Source: Fluviispira vulneris
Lineage (GTDB): Bacteria; Bdellovibrionota_B; Oligoflexia; Silvanigrellales; Silvanigrellaceae
DNA length: 64,000 nt
Direction of reading: 5' to 3'
NCBI RefSeq assembly: GCF_014281055.1
Contig: NZ_JACRSE010000001.1
Span: 1-64,000 of the forward strand
The stretch's first letter is position 1; each line of letters starts with the position of its first letter. A program made the position numbers and the translations under genes. Below are positions 34,980 to 45,447 of this stretch, piece after piece. The notes under the pieces are model-generated. The model did no database searches. It was not told where the DNA came from and worked only from the letters and a program-made list of their open reading frames with translations.

Positions 34980-36587
34980 TTATTTTTTAGCTAATAAAGA
35001 AGCAGTATTTCTATCAGATTCAGCTTTTGGTAAGCACAAAGCTTGGGACATATAGAAAATAACAAAACTAAAAACAGCCATAAAGATAAAATCGATGCCC
35101 AATGGAATGTCTTTAGTTCCACCTTGGAACGAGCCAAAATAAGAGAGAATAGTGAATACACCCATATATGGGTAAAGCCATAATGCACACTTGAAATCGA
35201 GTTTTGTTGCAATGTGTTCTGGGTCAATTCGACTTCTATTCAAGAAATTTGTTAAAAGGAATACAGTTAAACCAACAGTCACTGTCAAAGCGAGTTTCCA
35301 AACAACTGTCCATCCTGACCAATAGATCATAAGGTTACAGATGTAGAAAGCAATAAAAGACATCAATTGGTAACAAGGAAGTTTAAATGGTCTGTGTCTT
35401 TCAGGTTGTTGTTTTCTAAGGGCCACAAGACATATTGGACCAACAGCAAAAGAGAAGATCAGTGCGGCAGATAAAAAGGATACGATTGATTTCCACCCAT
35501 CAAATGGAAGGAAAGCGAGCATAGCAACAACGAAATTCAAGAAAATAGCACGCATTGGGATGCCCGATTTAGCAATTTTACTGAAGAATTTTGGTGAGTT
35601 GCCGGATTGGCTCATTGTTTGAACGATACGGGCACTTGATGCGACATAAAGCACACCTGTTCCGAGGGGTGAAACGACAGCATCAATATAAAGAACAGTA
35701 ACAAGCCAAATCACACCAAGATTTGCAGCAAGACCTGCTAAAGGTCCCGCATCTCCAACAAATGCAATTTTGCTCCAACCATTAGCTAATGCACTTTCAG
35801 GCAAAGCTGCAATGAAAGAATATTGAAGTCCAACATATAAAAACATGCAGATAATTATGGAGCCGACAAGAGCAAGCGGGATATCCCGTTGAGGTCTTTT
35901 GGCTTCACCTGCGAGTAAAGCTGCATGCTGGAATCCACAATAGGAATAGACAACACCTGCTAGAGCAACTGCAGATAAAATTCCTGAAATTCCATAGGGA
36001 GCAAACTCTTGAGTTGAAGTTGCAGTTAATCCCATATTGTCTGAGTTATGGGAAGTTATAAGAAAAACAATTACGACTGCAAAGGGGACAATCAACTTCC
36101 ATACACTGATTAGACTATTTGCATTTGCAAGGAATTTAGCACCAAAACTATTCAGTAAAATAACAAAAAGCATTGTGCAAAAGCACATAACAAAACCAAA
36201 AGATGTGAAAACAGATACATTGTCTACTTTTTGCACAAGTGAGGGAAATAGATGACCCATATAGAGAACTGTTGACTGAACTTCCTGAGAAATGGAAACC
36301 ACATAGGTAATCCAAGTGAGCCATGTTAAAATAAAGCCAACGAGTTTTCCGTGAGTAAAAATAGGAAAAGCTGCAACCCCACCAGATATAGGAAACATTG
36401 CACTTAATTCTGCAAATGTAAGGGCTAAAAATATCGTACCAAAGCCACCAATGAGCCATGCAATTAGAGAGGCAGGACCTGCCATTTGAGCTGCATAGAG
36501 TGAGCCAAAGAGCCATCCAGAACCTACAATTCCACCAAGGCTGGCGCACATAATGCCAAACCAACCAATACTTCGTTTAAGTTTCAC
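34980..36587 (-). CDS. APC-superfamily amino acid permease
   Basis: 535 residues with about twelve membrane segments. The N-terminal motif LGGIVGSGWLFGSLYAAQMAGP is the APC transporter TM1 signature (GSG break), and TM6 is near ALAGVVYSYCGFQHAALLAGEAKRP. It imports or exchanges an amino acid or related amine across the inner membrane; specificity cannot be read from sequence. GC content is higher than that of many neighbours. It is a single gene flanked by a terminator at its 3' end and about 260 bp before alaS. Confidence 0.88.
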   Translation of the reverse strand: MKLKRSIGWFGIMCASLGGIVGSGWLFGSLYAAQMAGPASLIAWLIGGFGTIFLALTFAELSAMFPISGGVAAFPIFTHGKLVGFILTWLTWITYVVSISQEVQSTVLYMGHLFPSLVQKVDNVSVFTSFGFVMCFCTMLFVILLNSFGAKFLANANSLISVWKLIVPFAVVIVFLITSHNSDNMGLTATSTQEFAPYGISGILSAVALAGVVYSYCGFQHAALLAGEAKRPQRDIPLALVGSIIICMFLYVGLQYSFIAALPESALANGWSKIAFVGDAGPLAGLAANLGVIWLVTVLYIDAVVSPLGTGVLYVASSARIVQTMSQSGNSPKFFSKIAKSGIPMRAIFLNFVVAMLAFLPFDGWKSIVSFLSAALIFSFAVGPICLVALRKQQPERHRPFKLPCYQLMSFIAFYICNLMIYWSGWTVVWKLALTVTVGLTVFLLTNFLNRSRIDPEHIATKLDFKCALWLYPYMGVFTILSYFGSFQGGTKDIPLGIDFIFMAVFSFVIFYMSQALCLPKAESDRNTASLLAKK

Positions 36588-36792
36588 GGTGTTTGTCCCC
36601 TTCCGAACTTAACTTAATTTATAGTAAAGGATCTCTAAAAGGAAATGTCGAAGATTCCCAAAGTAAAAACCCATTTTTAATTTTCCCTGCTTACTTATTT
36701 CTTTTTTGCTGGTTAGTCAAATATATTAAATTGGACACATATTATGAAAAGTACATTTTGGGAGTAAATGAATTCATATTTTATAAAATTAA

Positions 36793-36827
36793 TCGTTTTA
36801 TAATATGTTATTACAATCATAAAACGA
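36793..36827 (-). terminator. Possible terminator of alaS
   Basis: TCGTTTTAT (36793-36801) pairs with ATAAAACGA (36819-36827) around a 17-base loop, about 20 bp beyond the alaS stop. On the minus strand it is followed by TTAATTTTAT. The stem is short and the loop large, so this is tentative. The rest of 36588-36845 shows no gene. Confidence 0.35.
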
Positions 36828-36845
36828 CTAAATTATTTTTTTTAA

Positions 36846-39599
36846 TCAATCGATCATTTTATTTACGATTTCATCAACTTTTAATAATGCTGATGCCAAT
36901 TCAGAGGTTTGTGTGCCTCCTCCGCGAGCAAAATCAGGTCTGCCTCCTCCTTTGCCGCCCACCATTTCTGAAAGCAATTTGATGATATTTCCCGCAGAAA
37001 GTTTTTTATTCTGTTTTGTCATCTCTGGATTTATTGCTGAAATAATATGCGCTCGATTGTCAAAAATTGCAGCAACAACTGCTATGGTATTGGGTTTCTC
37101 TTTGAGTCTATCACATAAAAGTTCCATTTCTTTCATATCTGAAGAATCTGATAAAGTAACTACAAGACGTGCATTATTTTTTAGCTGCTTTGCATTTGTC
37201 AATAATTCAGAGATTTGTGCATTTACAAGTCTACTTTGCAATTGCACAATATTTTTTTCTAAATCTTTTGTATTTTCACGCAGTGCAATGATCCGTTGAG
37301 AAATTTCAGATTCTGCGCATTTTGCAGTTTCAGCAGCATGCCCAATAATACTTTTCAGTTTTTTGATGTATTGGAGTGCTGCAAGACCTGTCACAGCTTC
37401 GATACGACGCACACCACTTGTTACGCTTCCTTCAGAGATAATTTTAAATAAGCCAATATTACCTGTGCTAGATATATGAGTTCCACCGCATAATTCAAGG
37501 GAAAAATTGTTTATTTCAAGCATGCGTACATGGTCGTCGTATTTTTCATCGAACATGGCCATCGCTCCCATTTCTTTAGCTTTTGCTAAGGGAACATGCT
37601 CATGGGTTTTAACCGGAATATTTTTTAATATTTGAGCATTAACCAGAAACTCAACTTGTTCAATTTCTTTTGCGCTCATCGCTTTATTGTGGGTAAAGTC
37701 AAAGCGCAGTGTGTGTGGGTTGACGAGAGAGCCTGCTTGTCTAACATTTTCTCCTAAAACAATTTGTAAAGCTTTATGTGCCAAATGTGTTGCTGTGTGG
37801 TTACGCATAGTAGCTTGTCTAGCAGTAAAATCGATACGTGCTGTTACTTTAGCGGAGTTTGCAAATATTTTCTTTATCTGTTCTTGTGTTAAGTATTCAT
37901 ATGATTCAGAGCTGTATTCAACATGTTTAAGAAGATGAATAATACTTGTTACAGTTTTTCGAACATCAATAACTTCGAACACATTTCTTCCATCTTTATT
38001 TATAAATTGAATATTACCAATATCACTTACTTGCCCACCACCTTCTGGATAAAATGGAGTGTTTGCTATGACAATTTCAAATAATTTATTTTTTATTTGA
38101 CGTACTTTTTTAATATTTGTGTTTGCTATTTGCACTTCGGCATACTCAACTTTATCCGTTGATATATTTGTTACTTCAAGATTATATCCCATAAAGTTTT
38201 TATCTTCAGAAGGATTTAACTTGTTTAATTCAAGCCAAGGTGAGTCATCCTGATCAAATTTATAAAATTTTGCTTCCGCTCGGCTTCTTTCTTTTTGTTC
38301 AAGCATGTGCTTATCAAAGTTTTCAATATCAGCACTGAAACCAATTTCTTCACATAAAACTCTGGTTAGGTCGGAAGGAAAGCCAAAACTGTCATGAAGA
38401 ATAAAAATATTTTCACCAGAAATAACTTTTAAATTTTTTGCTTTTGCCTCATCTACAAAATGATTAAATTTGCTTAGACCACTTTCGAGTGTACTGCTAA
38501 AACGCAATTCTTCATTGCGTATTGCATCTTCAATACGATTTTTATTTTTAATGATTTCAGGATAAAACTCTCCCATTTCGGAGACTACAACTTTAACGAT
38601 CTTTTCTAAGAAAGATTGATCTTTTGGCCAATTTTTACTGAGTCTATGTGCATGTCTCACTGCACGGCGAAGTACGCGGCGCAAAACATATCCACGCCCT
38701 TCATTTGAAAAATTTGCACCATCAGCTAATGTAAACGTTAATAACCGGATGTGATCGGCTACAACATTGCAGCTTTCTTTTTGCAGCTCTGAAAGTTCAT
38801 TTAACTTTGTTTTTATATTTGCTGTTAATAAGATTTCATCTTTTATTTTTTCAAATAAATCGATGTCAAAGATAGCAGTTTTCCCTTGGGTAAGAGCAGT
38901 GACGCGCTCAAGTCCCATACCTGTGTCTACGCTTTTCATAGGCAAGTCGAGAAGTGTTCCGTCTTCTTGGCGGTTGTATTGCATAAAAACCAAGTTCCAA
39001 AATTCTAAGTAACGGTCACAGTCACAACCTGGACCTTTACAGACAAGTCCTTTTTCGTAACATTGACCAACTTTTTCTCCTTGATCTAAGTAAAGTTCGG
39101 AACAGGGACCGCAAGGTCCTGTGGGGCCCATTGCCCAAAAATTATCTTTATCGCCGAGACGTACGATGCGCTCAGCCGGAACACCAATGGATTTCCAAAT
39201 CTCAAAGGCTTCATCATCACTGTGGTGAACCGTAGCCCAAAAACGGGAGAGATCGAGTTTAAGTTCTTTTTTAGTGAATTCATATGCCCATTCTATCGCT
39301 TCTTTTTTGTAGTAATCACCAAAGCTCCAAGAACCAAGCATTTCAAACATGGTGCAATGGCGACCGTCCTTCCCGACATCGTCGAGATCGCCAACGCGAA
39401 TACACTTTTGTGAGTTTGTTGCACGTTTATATGATCGCACTTCCTCGCCAGTAAGGCAGGATTTAAATTGTGTCATTCCCGCAATTGTAAAAAGAATGGT
39501 TTGGTCAGCTATGGGGATTGTGGAGGCACTTGGCACGTAAGTGTGCTTTTTTGTTTCAAAAAAATGAATAAACTTACGGCGAATCTCATTGGTCTTCAT
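36846..39599 (-). CDS. alaS: Alanyl-tRNA synthetase
   Basis: 917 residues from ATG 39599, with GGAG five bases upstream; a GTG two codons earlier would overlap that binding site. Charges tRNA-Ala. Class II core motifs: TNSQKCIRVGDLDDVGKDGRH and FEMLGSWSFGDYYKKEAI at the N-terminus. The editing domain carries the zinc-site HTATHLAHKAL near residue 585 and CGGTHISSTGNIG near residue 690. The C-terminal part (oligomerisation/C-Ala) ends with GGKGGGRPDFARGGG. Extra CEKG and CDCD cysteines around 195-215 are seen in many bacterial AlaRS. It is divergent from murJ. Confidence 0.97.
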   Translation of the reverse strand: MKTNEIRRKFIHFFETKKHTYVPSASTIPIADQTILFTIAGMTQFKSCLTGEEVRSYKRATNSQKCIRVGDLDDVGKDGRHCTMFEMLGSWSFGDYYKKEAIEWAYEFTKKELKLDLSRFWATVHHSDDEAFEIWKSIGVPAERIVRLGDKDNFWAMGPTGPCGPCSELYLDQGEKVGQCYEKGLVCKGPGCDCDRYLEFWNLVFMQYNRQEDGTLLDLPMKSVDTGMGLERVTALTQGKTAIFDIDLFEKIKDEILLTANIKTKLNELSELQKESCNVVADHIRLLTFTLADGANFSNEGRGYVLRRVLRRAVRHAHRLSKNWPKDQSFLEKIVKVVVSEMGEFYPEIIKNKNRIEDAIRNEELRFSSTLESGLSKFNHFVDEAKAKNLKVISGENIFILHDSFGFPSDLTRVLCEEIGFSADIENFDKHMLEQKERSRAEAKFYKFDQDDSPWLELNKLNPSEDKNFMGYNLEVTNISTDKVEYAEVQIANTNIKKVRQIKNKLFEIVIANTPFYPEGGGQVSDIGNIQFINKDGRNVFEVIDVRKTVTSIIHLLKHVEYSSESYEYLTQEQIKKIFANSAKVTARIDFTARQATMRNHTATHLAHKALQIVLGENVRQAGSLVNPHTLRFDFTHNKAMSAKEIEQVEFLVNAQILKNIPVKTHEHVPLAKAKEMGAMAMFDEKYDDHVRMLEINNFSLELCGGTHISSTGNIGLFKIISEGSVTSGVRRIEAVTGLAALQYIKKLKSIIGHAAETAKCAESEISQRIIALRENTKDLEKNIVQLQSRLVNAQISELLTNAKQLKNNARLVVTLSDSSDMKEMELLCDRLKEKPNTIAVVAAIFDNRAHIISAINPEMTKQNKKLSAGNIIKLLSEMVGGKGGGRPDFARGGGTQTSELASALLKVDEIVNKMID

Positions 39600-39745
39600 A
39601 ATCACTCCAGTCTTGGCCTATCGCATTCTAAAAAAATTCGTTACGGCTGATGTAATATCTAAGCATTCGGATTTACCGAGCTTGATTAACTTATAGAATG
39701 GCAAACGAGCAATGGCAATATGAGAGTTTAAGGAATTAATAATTT

Positions 39746-41413
39746 ATGACTGATATGAAAACTCCAAGCACAGCAAGAGAAATTGAATCGGTTAAATTGA
39801 AAAAAGCAAGTTTTGCAGCTATAGCGGGTGTTCTTTTTTCCCGCGCCTCAGGGATCGTACGTACAGCAGTCGTAAATGGTACCTTTGGGGTAAATGTTTC
39901 TTTAGATGCCTTTAATGCAGCATTTCGCTTTCCAAATAGTTTGCGAGATCTCTTTGCAGATGGTGCTCTTTCAGCTTCCTTTATTAAGGTATTAGTGGAA
40001 GAAAGAAACAAGGGAGTTGATGCTGAAAAAAAATTAATTCGAATAGTGATTGGATTTTTTTCATTTGTTACTTTTTTCATTGCAATTCTTGCAGCAATTT
40101 TTTCATATCCTTTTATGGAATTTATTAGCAATGAAGAATTTAAACAAACTGGCGGTCTTGAACTCGCATCTTTTCTATTTAAGATTTTAGCATTTTATCT
40201 ACCTTTAACTATGCTAAATGCGGTTGCTATGGCCGTTTTAGGTGTGCTTGGACAAACATTTCGTGCTATGAATGGTTCCGCTTTTTTAAATGTTGGAATA
40301 ATTGGATTGGCTTTTTGCTCACCACTCTTTTTATATTATGGTTTTAACCCTGTTGTTGGTATTGCTATTGGTGCAATAATTGGTGTGATAATGCAAATGA
40401 TATACCAGTTTTTACCCTTATATAAATTAGGTATGTTAGCATGGCCCATTTTTAGTATAAAAGAGTGGATTTCTTATAAGCCATTGCATGAAGTTTTAAT
40501 TTTAATGATCCCACGCGCTCTTGGCCAAGGAGCAATGATTTTAGCATTATTAATAAATACTTTTTTTGCTATTCAGGTGGGCGAAGGTGCTTTAACATAT
40601 ATTATGACTGCAACAATTATTATTCAGGTACCAATTGGTTTGTTTGGTGTGGCCACAGGTTTCGCTGCCTTACCTGTTTTGAGTAAAGCAATCATAGAAA
40701 ATCAAAATAAAAAATTTTCATTACTGCTCGTGGAAAGTTTAGACACAGCAATGTGGCTTGCGGCACTTACGACAGCTTGCTTCGCTTTATTGATTGTGCC
40801 ATTTTATTCAGTATTGTTTCAACATGGAGCAGTCAACTTTCATGATACTTTACAAAATTCTATAGCTGTGTGTGCTTATTCAATAGGAATCATTTTTGCT
40901 TCAGGATCTAAAATATTATTAAATGGCTTTTATGCAATCAATTGTACGAAGCAAATTGTTTACAATGCAATTGTTTATTTAGTAATCAACGCTAGTTTAA
41001 GTTCAATTTTAGCACCAAAGTTTGGCATACTCGGTCTTGGAATATCCTATGGAACTGCCAGTGCATTTGATTTTCTTATGAATTATTATTTTTTGAAAAA
41101 AAGATTTCAAAAAAAATATTACGGGGACAATCCTTATGTTGAAGGTGGAAAAGTTTTTGGCTTTCGGATGTTCGTATTTGCATTTTTAGCCTATATATTT
41201 GGATTAGCTGGTGTTGCAAACATTATCTATTTTTGGCAAAACTTTGATCATTTCTTCTCTTTTAAACTCAATTTTTTTAGTCAATTTATTATTTTAAGTT
41301 TAGGAGGATTTCTCTTTTGTGCTGTGAGCATTTTACTAGTTAAATTTTTTGCACCACAGCATTTAAAAGATTTGCTAGATAAAATTTTGCGAAAACTAAA
41401 GAATACGTTTTAA
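39746..41413 (+). CDS. murJ: Lipid II flippase MurJ (MviN)
   Basis: 555 residues with about 14 membrane segments; moves lipid II across the inner membrane during peptidoglycan synthesis. The N-terminal LFSRASGIVRTAVVNGTFG and DAFNAAFRFPNSLRDLFADGALSASFIKV are the MurJ signature, including the central-cavity arginines. A further conserved piece is GVATGFAALPVLSKA. ATG 39746 has AAGGA 11 bases upstream. Its 3' end overlaps the convergent cheRB fusion gene by 18 bp. Essential in most bacteria. Confidence 0.95.
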   Translation: MTDMKTPSTAREIESVKLKKASFAAIAGVLFSRASGIVRTAVVNGTFGVNVSLDAFNAAFRFPNSLRDLFADGALSASFIKVLVEERNKGVDAEKKLIRIVIGFFSFVTFFIAILAAIFSYPFMEFISNEEFKQTGGLELASFLFKILAFYLPLTMLNAVAMAVLGVLGQTFRAMNGSAFLNVGIIGLAFCSPLFLYYGFNPVVGIAIGAIIGVIMQMIYQFLPLYKLGMLAWPIFSIKEWISYKPLHEVLILMIPRALGQGAMILALLINTFFAIQVGEGALTYIMTATIIIQVPIGLFGVATGFAALPVLSKAIIENQNKKFSLLLVESLDTAMWLAALTTACFALLIVPFYSVLFQHGAVNFHDTLQNSIAVCAYSIGIIFASGSKILLNGFYAINCTKQIVYNAIVYLVINASLSSILAPKFGILGLGISYGTASAFDFLMNYYFLKKRFQKKYYGDNPYVEGGKVFGFRMFVFAFLAYIFGLAGVANIIYFWQNFDHFFSFKLNFFSQFIILSLGGFLFCAVSILLVKFFAPQHLKDLLDKILRKLKNTF

Positions 41414-43294
41414 AATGTTTGGAATATCTTTTAACGAAACAACCTGGTGAACACCGCCTAGTGCGATTGCTTCTTTAGGCATACCAAAAACAACACTGCT
41501 TTCCTCATCTTGAGCTATGGTAAATGCATTTTTATCATATAATTCTTTAAGGCCATTTGCTCCATCATTTCCCATGCCTGTTAAAATTAGAGCGCAAATA
41601 TTAATTTGTAATTTCAATTGGGCAATGGAATAAAATAAATAGTCTATAGATGGTTTATGCATATTGATTTTTTCTGTATCATTTACTTCTAAAATGAGCT
41701 TATTTCTTTCTTCAATTATTCTCATTTGCTTCCCACCAGGGGCTAAATAAACACAGTTATTTTCTAATACTTGTTTATTTTTTCCCTCATAAACTCTGAA
41801 ATTACATAATTCGTTTAATCTATTTGCTAAAGCCGAAGAGAAATATTCAGGAATATGTTGAACAATAACAATAGGTGGAATATTTTTATCAATTTGTGTT
41901 AAAATAGTTTGGAGAGCTTCGACACCACCAGTCGACGAACCTATTGCAATTAAATCCGGTTTTAATATATTTTTAGGTAAATTATAGAACTTATTTTCAA
42001 TAAAACATTTTTTATCTTTAAAAATAGCCTCTTTGTTTGATTTTCTTGCTTCAAGAATGGTGTTTTTAATACTTATTATTTCTTTTGTAGAATGAACTCC
42101 TTTGGGTTTTTCAATATAATCAAATGCTCCTAATTCTAAACATCTTATTCCATTATCTGCTTCATCAAAGTTTATTGAACTCATGACTACAATAGGGGGG
42201 TGAGGTTTATCTTTTAAAAATTCAAGGTATTCGATGCCATTCATTTTGGGCATATTTAAATCAAGAACAATTACGTGGGGCTGTTGCTCTAATGTGCTGA
42301 GTATTTCCATTGCTTCAATTGGATTTTCAGCTTCACCAACCAGCAAAAAATTTTCTTCTTTTGTTAAAACTTTTCGCAGAAAATCACGAACTGTTAAAGC
42401 ATCATCAATAATAAAAACCTTTGTAAAATCCGGCATTGTTTCTGAATTTAATGAATATATAGAGTTTTTTAAATGAGTAAAGGGTACATCAATGCCATTT
42501 AGAGACTCAGAATGACCTAATATTAAATATCCCTGGTTTTCTAAATGATTTTTGAGTGAAAGTATTATATTTTTTACTTCTTTTCGCTTATAATAAATTA
42601 TAATATTTCGGATTAAAATAATATTAAATTTACCGAAATCTTCTGGATTTACTAAAAGATTGTGTACTTTAAATTTGCATAATCTATGTACGCTGTCTTT
42701 TATTCTGACATGATTTCTTAACTCATCTTTGCCATAATCAAAATATTTTTGAATCAATACTTTACCTATTTCTTTTTCAACTTCAGTAGCTAAATATATT
42801 CCATTTTCACATTTCTCAATAGATAATAAATCAATATCAGTGCCCAATATTTCAATTGGTGGGATAAATTCATATTTGATACCAAGTGAATAGCAAGCCT
42901 CTAAATAGCAAATTGCAATGGAATATACTTCTTTACCATTGGAGGCTGCAGCTGACCAAATGCGAATAGGTTTATTTCTTTTTATAAATTCGGGAAAAAT
43001 TTCATCTGCTAAAAAATCAAAATGTTCTGGTTCACGGAAAAACTCAGTTGTATGATTCGTTAAAATTGATATTAAATTTCTTACTTCAATATCTATATTT
43101 TGCAAATAATACTCGTAATAATCTTCAATTTTTGCAAAATTCAATACATTCTGTCTTAGCTTGATTTTTTCAGACGCGAGTTTTATCTTTTCATTGTTTA
43201 ATTCTACCTGAATCAATCCTTGAATATCATGAATAATTTTCATGAAATAGTTTTCATTTTTTTGCATATATCTATGCTTTCCATCTAGAGTCAT
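41396..43294 (-). CDS. CheR-receiver-CheB fusion, chemotaxis adaptation enzyme
   Basis: 632 residues joining both receptor-modification enzymes. About 1-285 is a CheR methyltransferase (TTEFFREPEHF, SAM site RIWSAAASNGKEVYSIAI, GTDID, IRNIIIYY). About 290-410 is a receiver domain with phospho-acceptor Asp near 346 in DLNMPKMNG. About 440-632 is a CheB methylesterase with Ser near 453 (GSSTGG), His near 477 (QHIPEYF) and Asp near 573 (MGNDGA). The CheR SAM loop and the usual CRN motif are somewhat changed. The start is uncertain (ATG 43294 overlaps the MCP gene by 23 bp; other Met at residues 10 and 18). It presumably tunes the adjacent MCP. Confidence 0.9.
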   Translation of the reverse strand: MTLDGKHRYMQKNENYFMKIIHDIQGLIQVELNNEKIKLASEKIKLRQNVLNFAKIEDYYEYYLQNIDIEVRNLISILTNHTTEFFREPEHFDFLADEIFPEFIKRNKPIRIWSAAASNGKEVYSIAICYLEACYSLGIKYEFIPPIEILGTDIDLLSIEKCENGIYLATEVEKEIGKVLIQKYFDYGKDELRNHVRIKDSVHRLCKFKVHNLLVNPEDFGKFNIILIRNIIIYYKRKEVKNIILSLKNHLENQGYLILGHSESLNGIDVPFTHLKNSIYSLNSETMPDFTKVFIIDDALTVRDFLRKVLTKEENFLLVGEAENPIEAMEILSTLEQQPHVIVLDLNMPKMNGIEYLEFLKDKPHPPIVVMSSINFDEADNGIRCLELGAFDYIEKPKGVHSTKEIISIKNTILEARKSNKEAIFKDKKCFIENKFYNLPKNILKPDLIAIGSSTGGVEALQTILTQIDKNIPPIVIVQHIPEYFSSALANRLNELCNFRVYEGKNKQVLENNCVYLAPGGKQMRIIEERNKLILEVNDTEKINMHKPSIDYLFYSIAQLKLQINICALILTGMGNDGANGLKELYDKNAFTIAQDEESSVVFGMPKEAIALGGVHQVVSLKDIPNILKRIL

Positions 43295-44942
43295 TTCTGC
43301 TCGGTAAATTATCTGTTAATATAAGTTCACTATTGGCTTTATTTTCTCCATCAGTTTTGCTATCTAACGAGAAAAAATTATCCTGATTATTCTTTGGAAA
43401 ATTATTATCTTCTTTCTTATTATCATTCTGATCATTGGCTACATTACCAATGATTAAATATCTTAATTTTAAAATTATTTCACTTATGTTTTTTATTCCG
43501 CTTGCCAAATATTGACTATCTGTAGCTTGGGCTATTCCTATTGCGCTATTCCGCTGAGTTACTTCATCTATTTGTCGCATAGCAATCGTTGTTTGTTTCA
43601 TTCCTGTTTCTTGTTCACTCGTTGATGAGACTATAATTTTCGTTCCTTCATTTATTTTAAACAAAATTTCAGTCATGCTATCAAATGAAGCTTCGCATAT
43701 TTTTGAAATATTTTTTCCAGTTATAATTCGCTCACGAATATCAGAAACCACACGCGCAACTTCTGTGGTTGAAGACTCAAGTAATTCTCTTATTTCGTTC
43801 GCAGCTGAACCACTCATTGATGCCAATTTTCCAACTTCCTCTGCTACAACAGCAAAGCCTTTGCCATGCACACCAGCTCGAGCGGCTTCAATTGAAGCAT
43901 TAAACGAAAGAAGTCGCGTTTCTGAGACGATTTCGTTAATTATTTTAGTTTTATTGGCTATTTTAACAATAAGATTTGAAATTTCTTCCAATTTTACGTT
44001 TGATGCTTGAATACTATCCATCGCAGAAAGCATTTGTGATATCGACTCTCTTCCTTTTTGTGCACTGATCTGACCTTCTTCTGAGATTCGCAAGTTGTGT
44101 GCTGAATGCTTGCTTGTTTGCGTCAGCATTGAACTCATTTCTTCCATGCTTGCAGCTGTTTCTTGAATGGCAGCAGCTTGTTTCATTGTCATATCAGACA
44201 GTTCTTTAGAGCTTTTTTGTGAGCTATTCGCTCTTTGCATAATAGAATTTGATTGATTATTAAGTCCTATAATTAAACTATTTAAACTGTTATTAAGTTT
44301 TTTAATAGAAAACTTAGAAAGTAAAATACCTACACTTAAGAAAATAGATAAAATAGCAATTAAAAAATATAAAGAATTCCTTCCGTATTCGTTGGTGTTT
44401 TTAATATTTTTTTCTGAAAATTCATTAACTTCTTTAGTTAACTCTTCGATAGATTTTTCTAATCTTTTAAATACCTCATTAAATGGAGCAATGTTACTTT
44501 TAGCTTCTATGGCTTTTTTAGCCACAGCAAGTTTTGCAATTTTTTCGGATAAATCAGTGTATTTTTTAGCGTCAATTAGAATTAGCTTTAAATCATCGTG
44601 AATTTTTTTATTTAATACTAAGATATTGAGCGAGTTTAAGTGGTTTAAAAATTTTTCTTTAAATTCTTTTTCTTCTTCTGCAAGTTCTATTATTTTCTCG
44701 TGATTTTTAGATTCGGAAGCCATGACTATGGCAAAGATATTTGCACGGATCCCATCATGAAGCATATCAGCAAGAGTTAAATGATTCATTGCAGGTATGA
44801 TTTCAGATGAAAATTTATTAATTTTTTCATTGTAAAAATTATTTAATTGAAAAGGTATAACTCCTATACAAAAAATTAAAATTATCATAAGAGATGATAA
44901 TGTCCAGAGTCTTTTCCGTATAGTCCAAACTTTGTTTTTCAT
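43272..44942 (-). CDS. Methyl-accepting chemotaxis protein
   Basis: 556 residues. One membrane segment near residues 12-32, a periplasmic helical-bundle sensor (about 33-190), a second membrane segment near 193-213, then the cytoplasmic coiled-coil signalling domain with the conserved tip FNASIEAARAGVHGKGFAVV. Almost no space is left for a HAMP domain between the membrane and the methylation helices. The C-terminus (SRNDSRWKA) is not the classic CheR/CheB-tethering pentapeptide. ATG 44942 has AAGGAAAAG upstream. It lies 10 bp after cheW and overlaps the CheR-CheB fusion gene. Confidence 0.92.
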   Translation of the reverse strand: MKNKVWTIRKRLWTLSSLMIILIFCIGVIPFQLNNFYNEKINKFSSEIIPAMNHLTLADMLHDGIRANIFAIVMASESKNHEKIIELAEEEKEFKEKFLNHLNSLNILVLNKKIHDDLKLILIDAKKYTDLSEKIAKLAVAKKAIEAKSNIAPFNEVFKRLEKSIEELTKEVNEFSEKNIKNTNEYGRNSLYFLIAILSIFLSVGILLSKFSIKKLNNSLNSLIIGLNNQSNSIMQRANSSQKSSKELSDMTMKQAAAIQETAASMEEMSSMLTQTSKHSAHNLRISEEGQISAQKGRESISQMLSAMDSIQASNVKLEEISNLIVKIANKTKIINEIVSETRLLSFNASIEAARAGVHGKGFAVVAEEVGKLASMSGSAANEIRELLESSTTEVARVVSDIRERIITGKNISKICEASFDSMTEILFKINEGTKIIVSSTSEQETGMKQTTIAMRQIDEVTQRNSAIGIAQATDSQYLASGIKNISEIILKLRYLIIGNVANDQNDNKKEDNNFPKNNQDNFFSLDSKTDGENKANSELILTDNLPSRNDSRWKA

Positions 44943-44952
44943 AGTCTTTTCC

Positions 44953-45447
44953 TTATAAATTTACTGAAATATTTAAATTTTCATTTTCTTTAATTGCTTT
45001 TAATTCCTCTTCGCTTATTGATGATGCTAAATCTATAATTGTGACTAAGCCTTCTTTTAAAATATAGTTACCAATAATAAATTTATTATCAATTGAATAT
45101 TTCATTTCATTATTTTGTTGTATTTCTTCTTTATTTATTGTTTGAACAGAAACTAAATCATCAACAATGACACCTAAACTTAAATCTTTGCTTTCAACAA
45201 CTAAAATAATACCTTTATTTCCTTCATCATTGAACACAGGTGAAACTTTAATTCTAAAGTCAATTATGCTTAATATCTTCCCTCTTAAATTAATGATTCC
45301 TTTAAAATAAGGAACCATAAAAGGTACTGGTTTTATATTGTTTGATTTAATTACTTCTTTAATTTGTAGTAAATTACATGCATAGTCTTCGTTCAATAAT
45401 TTAAAAATTAAGTATTTGTTCTCTTCAATTTCTTCATTGTATTCCAT
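44953..45447 (-). CDS. cheW: Chemotaxis coupling protein CheW
   Basis: 164 residues, a single CheW/SH3-like domain (KYLIFKLLNEDYACNLLQIKEV, FKGIINLRGKILSIIDFR, LGVIVDDLVSVQTI). It links receptors to the CheA kinase. The start overlaps the cheA stop region by 14 bp, which indicates translational coupling within the operon cheA-cheW-mcp-cheR/B. Confidence 0.93.
   Translation of the reverse strand: MEYNEEIEENKYLIFKLLNEDYACNLLQIKEVIKSNNIKPVPFMVPYFKGIINLRGKILSIIDFRIKVSPVFNDEGNKGIILVVESKDLSLGVIVDDLVSVQTINKEEIQQNNEMKYSIDNKFIIGNYILKEGLVTIIDLASSISEEELKAIKENENLNISVNL

Noticed and set aside
36593-36982. Plus-strand 129-codon frame between the permease and alaS
   Set aside because: Its second half lies antisense within alaS, it has no ribosome binding site, and the composition is that of translated AT-rich spacer.
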